Notes: generated from the sequence alone by a model not told the origin. Numbered from the stretch's first letter, positions 1 through 6,321 are shown. The stretch: 8,244 bases of DNA from an uncultured Polyangiaceae bacterium (GCA_938004815.1 CALKVR010000421.1:1-8244), one strand, 5' to 3'. Numbers and translations are program-made.

Positions 1-204
1 AACGTTTGTCCCTTTGGCGATCTCGCGCTCGATGACCGCTTCGCGCCGCTCGGCCGTAACTGTGTTCTTGAGGATATAAGGCCGGGCTTCGGGAATTTGC
101 TGACGCAGCAGCGTCTCTAGACGCGGCTGGATGTCACGCGTGGCGGTCTGGCGCAGGTACACGACGCATGGCCGGTTCTGCACGAGTTCGGCCTTCACCA
201 GATC
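1..204 (-). other. Helicase C-terminal domain fragment joined to the ABC-F frame
   Basis: Residues about 277-343 of the left-edge reading frame do not look like an ABC-F linker. They read as the beginning of a superfamily 2 helicase C-terminal domain: a helix (VKAELVQNR), a hydrophobic strand with polar end (PCVVYLRQTATRD), a helix (IQPRLETLL), a second strand (RPYILK), then ERREAVIEREIAKGTNV, which normally precedes a strand such as VLITNP and a TGLDL motif. That layout is familiar from SNF2/DEAD-like helicases common on mobile elements; the match is from memory. Codon choice also changes: CTA, CAA, ATT, CCT, TAT, ACA and GTT occur close together, and 61-120 is about 53% GC by hand count, lower than most of the window. 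The boundary lies near 202-210. It is either a foreign piece joined by assembly or a real recombination product. Confidence 0.65.
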
Positions 205-1029
205 GATGAACGCCTGCTCTTTGGCCAGCATCGCCTGCTGCCGCGCGAACTGCGCCTCTTTTTGGCGCTCGAGGATGGCGCGCTGCTCTTCGTAGAAATC
301 GTAGTTGCCCGAGAACGTCGTCAGCTCGCCGCCGTCGATCTCGACGATCTTGGTCACGAGGCGGTTCATGAACTCGCGATCGTGCGACGTCATCACGAGC
401 GCGCCGTCGAAGTCGCGGAGGAAGCGCTCGAGCCAGATGATCGACTCGATGTCGAGGTGGTTGGTGGGCTCGTCGAGGAGGAGCAGGTTGGGCCGCAAGA
501 GGAGGATGCGAGCGAGCGCGACGCGCATTTTCCACCCGCCCGACAGCTTGCCCACGTCGTCGTCGACCACCTCGGGGGCGAAGCCGAGGCCGGCGAGGAT
601 CTCTCTCGCGCGCGCTTCGAGCGCGTAGCCGTCGAGCTCGTCGAAGCGCGCCTGGGCGTCGCCGAAGTCGGCGACGAGCTCTTCGAGCCGATCGGCGAGC
701 TCGGGGTCGGCCATCTGGTGCTCGAGCTCGTGCAAGCGGGCAGCTACCTCGGCCACCTCACCCGCGCCGGCCATCGTCTCTTCGAGCACCGAGCGGCCCG
801 ACATCTCGCCGACGTCTTGGCTGAAGTAGCCGACGCTGACGCTCTTCTCCAGCAAGACCTGGCCCGCGTCGGGCTGCTCATCTTTGGTCACCAGGCGAAA
901 GATGGTCGACTTGCCGGAGCCGTTGGGGCCGACGAGTCCGACCTTTTCGCCGCGGAAGACGCTCATCGACGCCTCCAAGAAGAGGATCTGGCGGCCGTGC
1001 TGTTTGGAGACCTGATCGAGGCGGAGCAT
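1..1029 (-). CDS. ABC-F family ATPase, N-terminal half, running in frame into helicase-like sequence (3' end outside window)
   Basis: The frame is open for 343 codons from the ATG at 1029 to the left edge; an in-frame TAA at 1048-1050 fixes this start. Residues 1 to about 275 are the first ATP-binding domain and start of the linker of an ABC-F protein, a soluble class that acts on ribosomes rather than in membranes. Visible motifs are Walker A GPNGSGKST (34-42), Q-loop Gln71, signature LSGGW (162-166), Walker B with DEPTNHLD (186-193) and the switch His in TSHDRE (214-219). The typical post-domain stretch SGNYDFYEEQR (240-250) leads into the charged linker helix. ABC-F proteins normally continue through the linker to a second ATPase domain. 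Here the linker stops near residue 276 and the rest resembles a helicase C-terminal domain. The ABC-F assignment of the first part is firm; an intact gene product is doubtful. No Shine-Dalgarno is visible. Confidence 0.9.
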   Translation of the reverse strand, partial: MLRLDQVSKQHGRQILFLEASMSVFRGEKVGLVGPNGSGKSTIFRLVTKDEQPDAGQVLLEKSVSVGYFSQDVGEMSGRSVLEETMAGAGEVAEVAARLHELEHQMADPELADRLEELVADFGDAQARFDELDGYALEARAREILAGLGFAPEVVDDDVGKLSGGWKMRVALARILLLRPNLLLLDEPTNHLDIESIIWLERFLRDFDGALVMTSHDREFMNRLVTKIVEIDGGELTTFSGNYDFYEEQRAILERQKEAQFARQQAMLAKEQAFIDLVKAELVQNRPCVVYLRQTATRDIQPRLETLLRQQIPEARPYILKNTVTAERREAVIEREIAKGTNV

Positions 1030-1122
1030 GTTCGAGGCGGTCGGGTCTTAGCATGTCGCCGCTGCCGGCGAGGCCCGAAGACCGCGTTGAACGGGGCGCG
1101 CGCTCGCGGCATCTAGCTCGTC

Positions 1123-1836
1123 GTGCACCGCCTCGGGCGCCGCAGTCGGGCAGCTCTGTTGTCGTTGGTCCTCGCACAAGCGGGGTGCGCCGCCATGGCG
1201 CCCACGGCGCCCGAGCCGCTTCGCATCGGGACGATGGACGATCTCGCGCCCGAGGCCCTCGGCCTTCAGGCAGGTGTCACCACCGCCGACGAGGCTAGGG
1301 CGATCCTGTTGCGGCGCGGGCTCACGGGCGTCACCGAGTCACGCTTCGGGAGCGGGTCGGGGGCTACCGTCGAGGTCCTCGGCGCCGACTACCAGTCGCG
1401 CGTCCACGTCTTCCAGAACGGCCGCTACGCGCAGAGCCTTGCGCTGTCGACGGGGGGCGTGCTGCCCTACGGCCTCGCCCTCGCCGCGACTCGCCACGAG
1501 GGCGCCGATGTCGTGATGGCGCTCTACCGCGACCCGCTCGCCGAGCGCCCGCGCCCTCCCGAGCTGCTCTCGTACCGCGTGGTCGAGGGCCGGTTCCAGC
1601 TCGTCGCCCGCATGACCTTCGACGGTTTGTTCAAGAAGCACGGCGGGATGTTGGTCGGCAGCGATCTGAACGCCGGCGTGATGCTGGTCGCGCGCGACGC
1701 CGACGGCGATCTCTGGGACACGTCGTACCTGGTGCACTTCGACGGAGAGCGCCTCGCGCTCCGCCCCAAGTCGATGGTCGAAGCGATGCGGTGCTCGTGC
1801 GTGCGCGAGTACGCGTTCGGTACGCCCGCTCGCTGA
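1123..1836 (+). CDS. Putative lipoprotein of unknown function
   Basis: This 237-residue protein starts at GTG 1123; an in-frame TAG at 1114-1116 leaves no other usual start. The N-terminus has four Arg in the first nine residues, a hydrophobic core (ALLSLVLAQAG) and Cys22, so it is probably exported and perhaps lipidated. The lipobox is imperfect, with Gln at -3 instead of Leu. Residues about 45-66 (LGLQAGVTTADEARAILLRR) weakly recall the opening of SmpA/BamE-type lipoproteins. The rest looks like alternating beta strands, including a short acidic DADGD turn at 192-196, and ends with a CSC pair (224-226). I do not recognise the family. It is transcribed away from the ABC-F gene across 93 bases, with no convincing Shine-Dalgarno, and ends 9 bases from the stop of the convergent DUF1232 gene. 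Third codon positions are strongly G/C, supporting real coding. Confidence 0.85.
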   Translation: MHRLGRRSRAALLSLVLAQAGCAAMAPTAPEPLRIGTMDDLAPEALGLQAGVTTADEARAILLRRGLTGVTESRFGSGSGATVEVLGADYQSRVHVFQNGRYAQSLALSTGGVLPYGLALAATRHEGADVVMALYRDPLAERPRPPELLSYRVVEGRFQLVARMTFDGLFKKHGGMLVGSDLNAGVMLVARDADGDLWDTSYLVHFDGERLALRPKSMVEAMRCSCVREYAFGTPAR

Positions 1837-1845
1837 GGTGGCGTC

Positions 1846-2322
1846 TCAGGCGATCCCGGCGAGCTTGAGCGCCTCGCGGCCTGCCTTGCCGACGGCGGCC
1901 CGGCTCTCGCTGCGGACGACGGCCATCACCTGATCGAGATCGTCGTCCTCGGGTAGCGTGGCGGGCCGACCACGGATCGACTTGGCGGCGGCTCGCCCGC
2001 GCCTCTGCCACGCCGTCTCGAGCATCTCGCCGTCGAGCTCGCGGCGAAGCATCTGGTAGGCGTGGGCGGCCACGTACAGATCATCGAGGAGACCGAACGG
2101 GCCGAGATCCTCTTCGGGCAGGACGTCGTGCGGCGCGACGAAGTACGCGAGCACGGCGTTGACGAGCGCGCGCGACGACTGCGGCAGCTCGGGCTCTTGA
2201 AAGAGCCGCGCGAAGAAGGCGAACACGTCGGGCGCGCGGACGACCGCGTCGCGGTGCGCGCCGTCGTAGCCCGCCACGCAGGCATGGAGCGCGGCCAGGT
2301 AGTTGGGCGGCTCGAAGGGCAC
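1846..2322 (-). CDS. DUF1232 (YkvA-like) domain protein
   Basis: A 158-residue protein from a GTG start. Its core at residues 53-83 carries the DUF1232 pattern: a hydrophobic helix, then YFVAPHDVLPEEDLGPFGLLDD (broken here for length: YFVAPHDVLP at 60-69, GLLDDLYVA at 77-85). The family is recognised by a Y-x3-P-x-D-x2-P core followed by G-x-L-D-D, all present. Members are small and often membrane-associated; their biochemical role is not established. The N-terminal 50 residues are helical and the C-terminal part (about 95-158) is charged, with an acidic PEDDDLD stretch at 124-130. It lies 42 bases downstream of the SDR gene on the same strand and could be its operon partner. No Shine-Dalgarno is obvious before the GTG, so the exact start is less certain than the reading frame. 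Confidence 0.85.
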   Translation of the reverse strand: MPFEPPNYLAALHACVAGYDGAHRDAVVRAPDVFAFFARLFQEPELPQSSRALVNAVLAYFVAPHDVLPEEDLGPFGLLDDLYVAAHAYQMLRRELDGEMLETAWQRRGRAAAKSIRGRPATLPEDDDLDQVMAVVRSESRAAVGKAGREALKLAGIA

Positions 2323-2364
2323 GCACGTGATGCTACGCCGCTCGCCGAGGAGCGAAACCCACGA

Positions 2365-3192
2365 TCAGCCGACGAGACTGGGCGCGCCCTCGAAGCGGGC
2401 GGTGGTGCTCCGGACGGCGGCGCGGGTCTCGGGGGAGTCGGCCGCGGCCGGCCACGCCTGCGCGGTCTCTTCGAAGGACCAGCTCGCGTCACCCGGAGCA
2501 GACCACCGCTCGCGAGCGAGGACGCGAGCCAGTCGGTCGGCGCACACCTCCGGTGACTCCCACGAGCGTTTCACCAGCCGCAAGAGCGCGCCCAGGAGAC
2601 CGGGCGTCGCGCCGAGATCGGTCCGGACCACGCCGGGGTGGATGACGAGAAAGTCGACCGCCGGATGGGCCGCGGCCACGTCGCGCTGCGCGTACGCGAG
2701 GGCGAGCTTGGTGGTGGCGTAGGTGCGGAAGCGAGAGAAGTCGGAGCCCGTCGGCGTCGCTTCGGCCGAGAAGCGACCCTTGACCATGAGACCGGCGCCG
2801 ACGGTCATGACACGCGCGAGCTTGCCTGCGGCGAGGAGCGGGGCTTGCAGCGCGAGGGGCGCGAGGTAGTTCACGACGAACGCGCGCTCGAGGCCGCCGT
2901 CGACGAGCTCGCGCTGCGTGGGCCAGAGCCCGGCGTTGTGGATCAGCGTGGCGCCCCGGTCGACGAGCGATGCGAGCTCGTGCCCGAGCGCCGCTGCACC
3001 GGCGCGTGTGGAGAGATCGGCGACCCGGGAGACGACGCGCCCGCCGGCCGACTCGATCGCAGCGGCCAAGCTCGACAGCCGCTCGGCGTCGCGCGCCACG
3101 ATCAGGAGCCGGCGCGAGGGGTGGGCGAGCGCGAGCGCGAGCGCGAGCGCGCGGCCGATCCCCCGTGAGGCTCCGGTGATGATGATATCCAT
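2365..3192 (-). CDS. Short-chain dehydrogenase/reductase (SDR) family protein
   Basis: A 275-residue SDR with an NAD(P)-binding Rossmann fold. From ATG 3192 it begins MDIIITGASRGIG, placing the TGxxxGIG cofactor motif at residues 6-13, where SDRs have it. A longer frame upstream would add 42 residues encoded by the operator and TetR gene, so I reject it. Other motifs are ADL (58-60), HNAG (85-88), Asn108 in VVNYL, the active-site YATTK (Tyr158, Lys162) and HPGVVRTDL (185-193), typical of the retinol-dehydrogenase-like subgroup. Arg34, after strand 2 (IVARD), hints at NADPH preference. The position expected to hold the catalytic Ser reads V131-G-A-G instead of VSS, which is odd. A GCGAGC tandem repeat encodes Leu-Ala repeats in the first helix. 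It diverges from the TetR gene and is probably repressed by it. The substrate cannot be told. Confidence 0.93.
   Translation of the reverse strand: MDIIITGASRGIGRALALALALAHPSRRLLIVARDAERLSSLAAAIESAGGRVVSRVADLSTRAGAAALGHELASLVDRGATLIHNAGLWPTQRELVDGGLERAFVVNYLAPLALQAPLLAAGKLARVMTVGAGLMVKGRFSAEATPTGSDFSRFRTYATTKLALAYAQRDVAAAHPAVDFLVIHPGVVRTDLGATPGLLGALLRLVKRSWESPEVCADRLARVLARERWSAPGDASWSFEETAQAWPAAADSPETRAAVRSTTARFEGAPSLVG
3125..3151. repeat. Hexanucleotide tandem repeat (GCGAGC)x4 inside the SDR gene
   Basis: Four perfect copies of GCGAGC fill 3125-3148, followed by a partial GCG. On the coding (minus) strand the unit gives alternating Leu and Ala codons, making the run ALALALALA at residues 15-23 in the helix directly after the TGxxxGIG motif. 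The unit is a multiple of three, so slippage would add or remove Leu-Ala pairs without a frameshift. Confidence 0.85.
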
Positions 3193-3197
3193 CAAAC

Positions 3198-3212
3198 TGG
3201 AATAATATTCCA
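3198..3212. promoter_or_regulatory. Palindromic operator, probable TetR-family binding site
   Basis: TGGAATAATATTCCA is a perfect inverted repeat: 7-base arms around a single central A at 3205. It is strikingly A/T-rich for this DNA and sits between the divergent SDR and TetR genes, 5 bases from the SDR start codon and 35 bases from the TetR start. TetR-family dimers commonly bind palindromes of this size next to their own gene. It covers the proposed -10 box of the SDR promoter, so binding would block transcription of the SDR gene and, from its position, probably of the regulator too. The site is seen; the binding protein is inferred. Confidence 0.8.
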
Positions 3213-3230
3213 ATTCGTAGCGAGCGACAA
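3202..3230 (-). promoter_or_regulatory. Sigma-70-type promoter of the SDR gene
   Basis: On the minus strand TTGTCG (3230-3225) and TATTAT (3207-3202) are separated by exactly 17 bases. They match the -35 and -10 consensus at 4 and 5 of 6 positions. Transcription would be expected to begin at about 3196-3192, at or within a few bases of the SDR ATG (3192-3190), giving a leaderless or nearly leaderless mRNA. This agrees with the absence of a Shine-Dalgarno directly upstream. The palindrome at 3198-3212 covers the -10 box. Confidence 0.6.
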
Positions 3231-3247
3231 CTCTCCTATCCTCGGGC

Positions 3248-3847
3248 GTGTCTCGCAGACGTGACGGCCTCGAGCGCAAGGGCGCGCTCCTCGACGCAGC
3301 GCTCGCTTGCTTCGCCAAGCACGGGGTCCTCGGCGTCGGGATCGAGGCGATTCGCCTCGAGGCCGGCGCCAGTCCCTCGAGCGTCTACAACCTCTTCAGC
3401 GACCGGAACGACATCATCGTCGCGCTCCTCGGTCGCACGTTCGAGCGCCTCTTCGCCCACATCGGCGCACGGGTGGCCCGTGCTCGCACGGCCAAGGGGC
3501 TGGTGATCGGCATGGTCGACGCCCACATCGAGTGGGTGCTGGCGCACCCCGACGAGGGCCGATTTCTGTACCAGGCGACCGCGCTCGAGATGGACCCGAA
3601 GGCGAGCGAGGCGCTCCAGCACCACAAGGCGCTGCTGCTCGCCCCCGTCGTCGCGCGGTTCGAGGCGTTCATTCGCGAGGGCGCACTGCCGCGCTGGTCA
3701 CCGCTGGTGTTCGACGTTGTGCTCCTGGGTGCGAGCCACGAAGCTCTCCGTCGCCACCTCGCCGGCGCTCCGATCGACGCTGCATGGATGCGCCGCGAGC
3801 TGCCTCGGCTCGCGTACAAGCTCGTCGCAAGTCATGCCGGCTCGTGA
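3248..3847 (+). CDS. TetR/AcrR-family transcriptional regulator
   Basis: A 199-residue protein, the usual length for this family. Residues about 10-60 form the N-terminal DNA-binding domain: helix 1 ALLDAALACFAKHG (13-26), a turn with GVGIEAIRLEAGAS (29-42), the recognition helix SPSSVYNLF (42-50) and the following SDRNDIIVALL. The A-G-x-S-x2-x-V-Y-x-x-F pattern is typical. Residues 65-199 are an all-helical ligand-binding and dimer region that names no ligand. The start is GTG 3248; it has no clear Shine-Dalgarno. The gene diverges from the SDR gene, with a palindrome between them that is the obvious operator, so it probably represses the SDR gene and itself. It also ends 16 bases before the first lipoprotein of the downstream run and may share a transcript with it. 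Confidence 0.93.
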   Translation: MSRRRDGLERKGALLDAALACFAKHGVLGVGIEAIRLEAGASPSSVYNLFSDRNDIIVALLGRTFERLFAHIGARVARARTAKGLVIGMVDAHIEWVLAHPDEGRFLYQATALEMDPKASEALQHHKALLLAPVVARFEAFIREGALPRWSPLVFDVVLLGASHEALRRHLAGAPIDAAWMRRELPRLAYKLVASHAGS

Positions 3848-3863
3848 GAGATTGATAGGTTCG

Positions 3864-4592
3864 ATGCTGCCGTTATCCCGCCTCGCGCTCGCCGCCGTTC
3901 TGGTCGCTGGTTGCGGAGCGCCTGCAGCGCCGCCGGCGGCCACTCCTGCGTCGGCGCCGCGCGAGGACGCGCCCGTCGTCGCGCTCGGCGCCGAGGATCG
4001 CGCGCCCCCCGAGGAGCGCTCGCTGCCCGAGGCGTGCGAAGAAGGCGCGGTGTGCACGCCTCCGGCCGCGTTCGCCGAGCGTCTCTGCTCGGGCACCTAC
4101 CCCGAGGTCGCCCTCCACCTCTTCGCGCCGAAGACGCCGTGGAAACGCGCCTACCTGCAGCGGGCGTTCAAGGCGTGGCACGTCGGCGGTCGGGGCGAGA
4201 TGCGTGATCTGCGCGCAGGTGAAGAGGTGATCATCGTCAAGCGCGGCACCGGCGCAGGCCAAGAGCTCGGCGGCCAGGCCTTCGACGTGCTGCGCTGGGA
4301 CGGCACCTGCGTGTCGCTGATGGAGGACGAGATCAGCTTTCGCCGCCCGCCTGCCGCCGTCCCCGCCAACATCCCGTTCAAGAAGCTCGAGCCGTCGTTC
4401 CAGTCGGCTTTCGTCGAAGAGAAGAAGATCGAGCTCTTGCGCGCCGATCACGTGCGCCTCTGTGAAGCGCCCGCCGCCGAAAAGGAACCCGGCAAGACGA
4501 AGTGCGAGCTGTCGCGCCGGCAGCTGTCGCTCGCCATCGCCCAATCGGTGGGCAAGGGCAAGACGCTCCCGCCGCTGACGTCCATCCCGTAA
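3864..4592 (+). CDS. Putative lipoprotein with Cys-rich mature domain, unknown function
   Basis: A 242-residue protein from ATG 3864. This start gives a clean lipoprotein signal: Arg6, hydrophobic core LALAAVLVAG and lipobox VAGC with Cys17; an AGG lies 4 bases upstream. Earlier in-frame ATGs (3717, 3834) overlap the TetR gene and put extra residues before the signal. After Cys17 comes an Ala/Pro-rich linker (18-55), a common spacer in outer-membrane lipoproteins. The mature part has six more Cys (58, 64, 75, 149, 200, 214), enough for three disulfides. Residues about 111-157 (GEMRDLRAGEEVIIVKRG onward, ending in GTCVSLMEDEI) look like an all-beta SH3-like barrel; this is a structural guess. 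I recognise no named family. It is followed 11 bases later by a second lipoprotein gene in the same direction. Confidence 0.87.
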   Translation: MLPLSRLALAAVLVAGCGAPAAPPAATPASAPREDAPVVALGAEDRAPPEERSLPEACEEGAVCTPPAAFAERLCSGTYPEVALHLFAPKTPWKRAYLQRAFKAWHVGGRGEMRDLRAGEEVIIVKRGTGAGQELGGQAFDVLRWDGTCVSLMEDEISFRRPPAAVPANIPFKKLEPSFQSAFVEEKKIELLRADHVRLCEAPAAEKEPGKTKCELSRRQLSLAIAQSVGKGKTLPPLTSIP

Positions 4593-4603
4593 GCTCGGGC
4601 GCG

Positions 4604-6295
4604 ATGTCCTCTCGCGCAGCGTGGGCCGTTCTGGTCGCCCTCGTCGGGTGCACGCCTTCCGAGCCGCCGCGACCGGTGGCGCCCGAGAGGCCGCCCGCGG
4701 TCGGCACCTGCGACGACGTACGCTCCTGCGAAGCGGCTTGCCGCGCCGACGCTCCGCGGAGCTGTGTGCGGGCGCGCGATCGCATGCACGCTTCTCCGCT
4801 CGAGGCGAGCGCCGAGCGCCTGAGCGAGGTGCTCGGGGCGGCGTGCGATGCGGGGCACGGCCCTTCGTGCATCGAGCGCGCGCAGCTCCTCCTGTACGCC
4901 CCCGGGCTCGCGCGCGACGAGCAGAGAGCGCACGAGCTCGCGGAGCGCGCCTGCGCCCTTCGGGATCCGGTCGGGTGCCTGACCGCCGGGCGCCACGAGC
5001 TCGATCCGACGCGGCTCGCGCACGGGAGCACCGCCCCGGAGGCGGTTCCTTCGATCGAGCGCGCGCTGCAGCTGGCCCGCGAAGCGTGTGAGAAGCAGAA
5101 CAGCGGCAAGGGCTGCGCCCTCGCCTCGATGCCGATGCCCGGGTCGAGGATCTCGGAGGCGGAACGGGCGCGCTACGGGGAGCGCGCGGCCACGCTCCTC
5201 GAGGCCGCTTGCAAGGCGGGCGAGATCCCGGCGTGCATGCAGGCGGCGCTTCAGGTCGCGGGCGCGCGCGGCGACGGCGACCCTGTGCGGATCAAGGCGA
5301 TTCTCGAGGACGGCTGCGCGATCGGAGCGGTCGAGGCCTGCGTTCAGCTCGCCGTGAACCTGCCGAAGGGCCAGGCCGCGCTGAAAGAGACGCTCTACCG
5401 CAGGGCCTGCGACAAGGGCAGCGACGAGGCGTGCATCATCCTGGCCCGCGCCGAGCGCGACGGCATCGTCGCGGCGTCGGACCCGAGCGGCGGCAAGGCG
5501 CTCTTCGAGAAGGGCGCGAGCCTGGCCAAGGCGCGCTGCGATCTCGCCCTCGATCGGAGCTGCAGCGTCCTCGCCAAGTCCCTCGCCCTCGGCTTCTTCG
5601 CCGACGAGCGGGCCATCCAGACGATCACCTACTTGCGCGGGGTGTGCGATCGCCGTTCGCCGATGGTCTGCAACGATCTGGCCGAGGCGATGAGCGAGGG
5701 CCCGGAGGCGATCCGGGACCGGGCCCTCATCGAGAGGCTCAAGGCCCAGTCGTGCGACTTCGGCTACCCGTTCGCTTGCCCCGACCCCATGGCCAAGCTC
5801 GGCATCTACGTGCCCGTCCCCGCGCCGATCGTCGACCGCGTGAGCTGGCTCGAGTGGGCGCCTCGCAGCGCAGAGCCGAAGGCCGCGCAGGCATGCGGCG
5901 ACGGCTTTCACGAGGCGACGCCGGCCGAGGTCGCGACGCTCCTGGCGAGCCCCGGCGTCGAGCGGCCCTTCGCCAAGAACGCCTCGCCGTGCGTGCGGCC
6001 GGTCAAGAAGGGCACGAGGCCCCAGCGCCCCGTGCTCACCCTCGCGATGTCCGGGGCGAACCTGGACTACGCGCTTCGTGACGCGAAGAACAAGGTCCTC
6101 GACGCCGCGACCATCGTCCGCCCTTCCGAGGCCGGGACCTGGGCGGGGGGCTGGAAGTTCGAGCGCGCCGGGGGGCCGGTCGACGTCGATGTCGACGCGA
6201 GCGTGGACTGGGCGCTCGCGTCACGCTTTCTGCGCGAAGCGATCAGGGCCGGCCTCGGCGTGAACCGCGTCTGGATCGAAGCCTCGCAGAAGTGA
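4604..6295 (+). CDS. Sel1-like repeat lipoprotein with ten Cys pairs
   Basis: A 563-residue protein. ATG 4604 gives an excellent lipoprotein signal: MSSR, a hydrophobic core and lipobox LVGC with Cys16; upstream in-frame starts would hide it. A Pro-rich linker follows. Residues about 36-392 hold helical repeats with Cys exactly eight residues apart: 46/54, 81/89, 117/125, 203/211, 238/246, 269/277, 312/320, 348/356 and 384/392, plus 162/171. The unit reads roughly A-C-x-x-G-x4-C-x3-A and recurs every 31-45 residues, usually 35-36, as in Sel1-like repeats and the disulfide-stapled Helicobacter Hcp proteins. Such proteins are periplasmic or secreted scaffolds. A further region (about 431-563) has a Cys431/Cys463 pair and ends in VDVDVDASVDWALASRFL..AGLGVNRVWI, which weakly recalls the periplasmic domain of ExbD/TolR. 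It ends 42 bases before the transporter ATPase gene. Partner and function are unknown. Confidence 0.9.
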   Translation: MSSRAAWAVLVALVGCTPSEPPRPVAPERPPAVGTCDDVRSCEAACRADAPRSCVRARDRMHASPLEASAERLSEVLGAACDAGHGPSCIERAQLLLYAPGLARDEQRAHELAERACALRDPVGCLTAGRHELDPTRLAHGSTAPEAVPSIERALQLAREACEKQNSGKGCALASMPMPGSRISEAERARYGERAATLLEAACKAGEIPACMQAALQVAGARGDGDPVRIKAILEDGCAIGAVEACVQLAVNLPKGQAALKETLYRRACDKGSDEACIILARAERDGIVAASDPSGGKALFEKGASLAKARCDLALDRSCSVLAKSLALGFFADERAIQTITYLRGVCDRRSPMVCNDLAEAMSEGPEAIRDRALIERLKAQSCDFGYPFACPDPMAKLGIYVPVPAPIVDRVSWLEWAPRSAEPKAAQACGDGFHEATPAEVATLLASPGVERPFAKNASPCVRPVKKGTRPQRPVLTLAMSGANLDYALRDAKNKVLDAATIVRPSEAGTWAGGWKFERAGGPVDVDVDASVDWALASRFLREAIRAGLGVNRVWIEASQK

Positions 6296-6321
6296 GCTTC
6301 CGTGCTAAGAGGGGCGACGCT

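Noticed and set aside
262..1116. Long plus-strand open frame (284 codons) over the ABC-F gene
   Set aside because: The opposite strand carries complete ABC-F motifs; this frame is an antisense shadow with acidic and Arg-rich low-complexity composition.
1030..1122. Divergent promoters between the ABC-F and lipoprotein genes
   Set aside because: The 93-base gap must hold start signals, but I could not find paired -35/-10 boxes or a Shine-Dalgarno good enough to place them.
3178..3208. A TetR-directed plus-strand promoter using AATAAT or TAATAT as -10
   Set aside because: The -10 candidates lie in the palindrome but no convincing -35 is found at 16-18 bases upstream, so I did not list it as a feature.
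3193..3318. N-terminal extension of the SDR (start at 3318 instead of 3192)
   Set aside because: It would translate the operator and part of the divergent TetR gene, and SDRs start a few residues before the TGxxxGIG motif.
3717..3863. Earlier starts (3717, 3834) for the first lipoprotein of the plus-strand run
   Set aside because: They overlap the TetR gene and put extra residues before a signal sequence that is complete from 3864.
4448..5911. Minus-strand open frame of 487 codons opposite the Sel1-like lipoprotein
   Set aside because: Composition is Arg/Ala/Leu-rich without recognisable motifs, while the plus strand has a lipobox and regular Cys repeats; typical of high-GC antisense frames.
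6179..6196. GTCGAC-rich near-palindrome in the repeat lipoprotein gene
   Set aside because: It is explained by Val-Asp codon repetition (VDVDVD) in a coding strand; no sign of a regulatory role.
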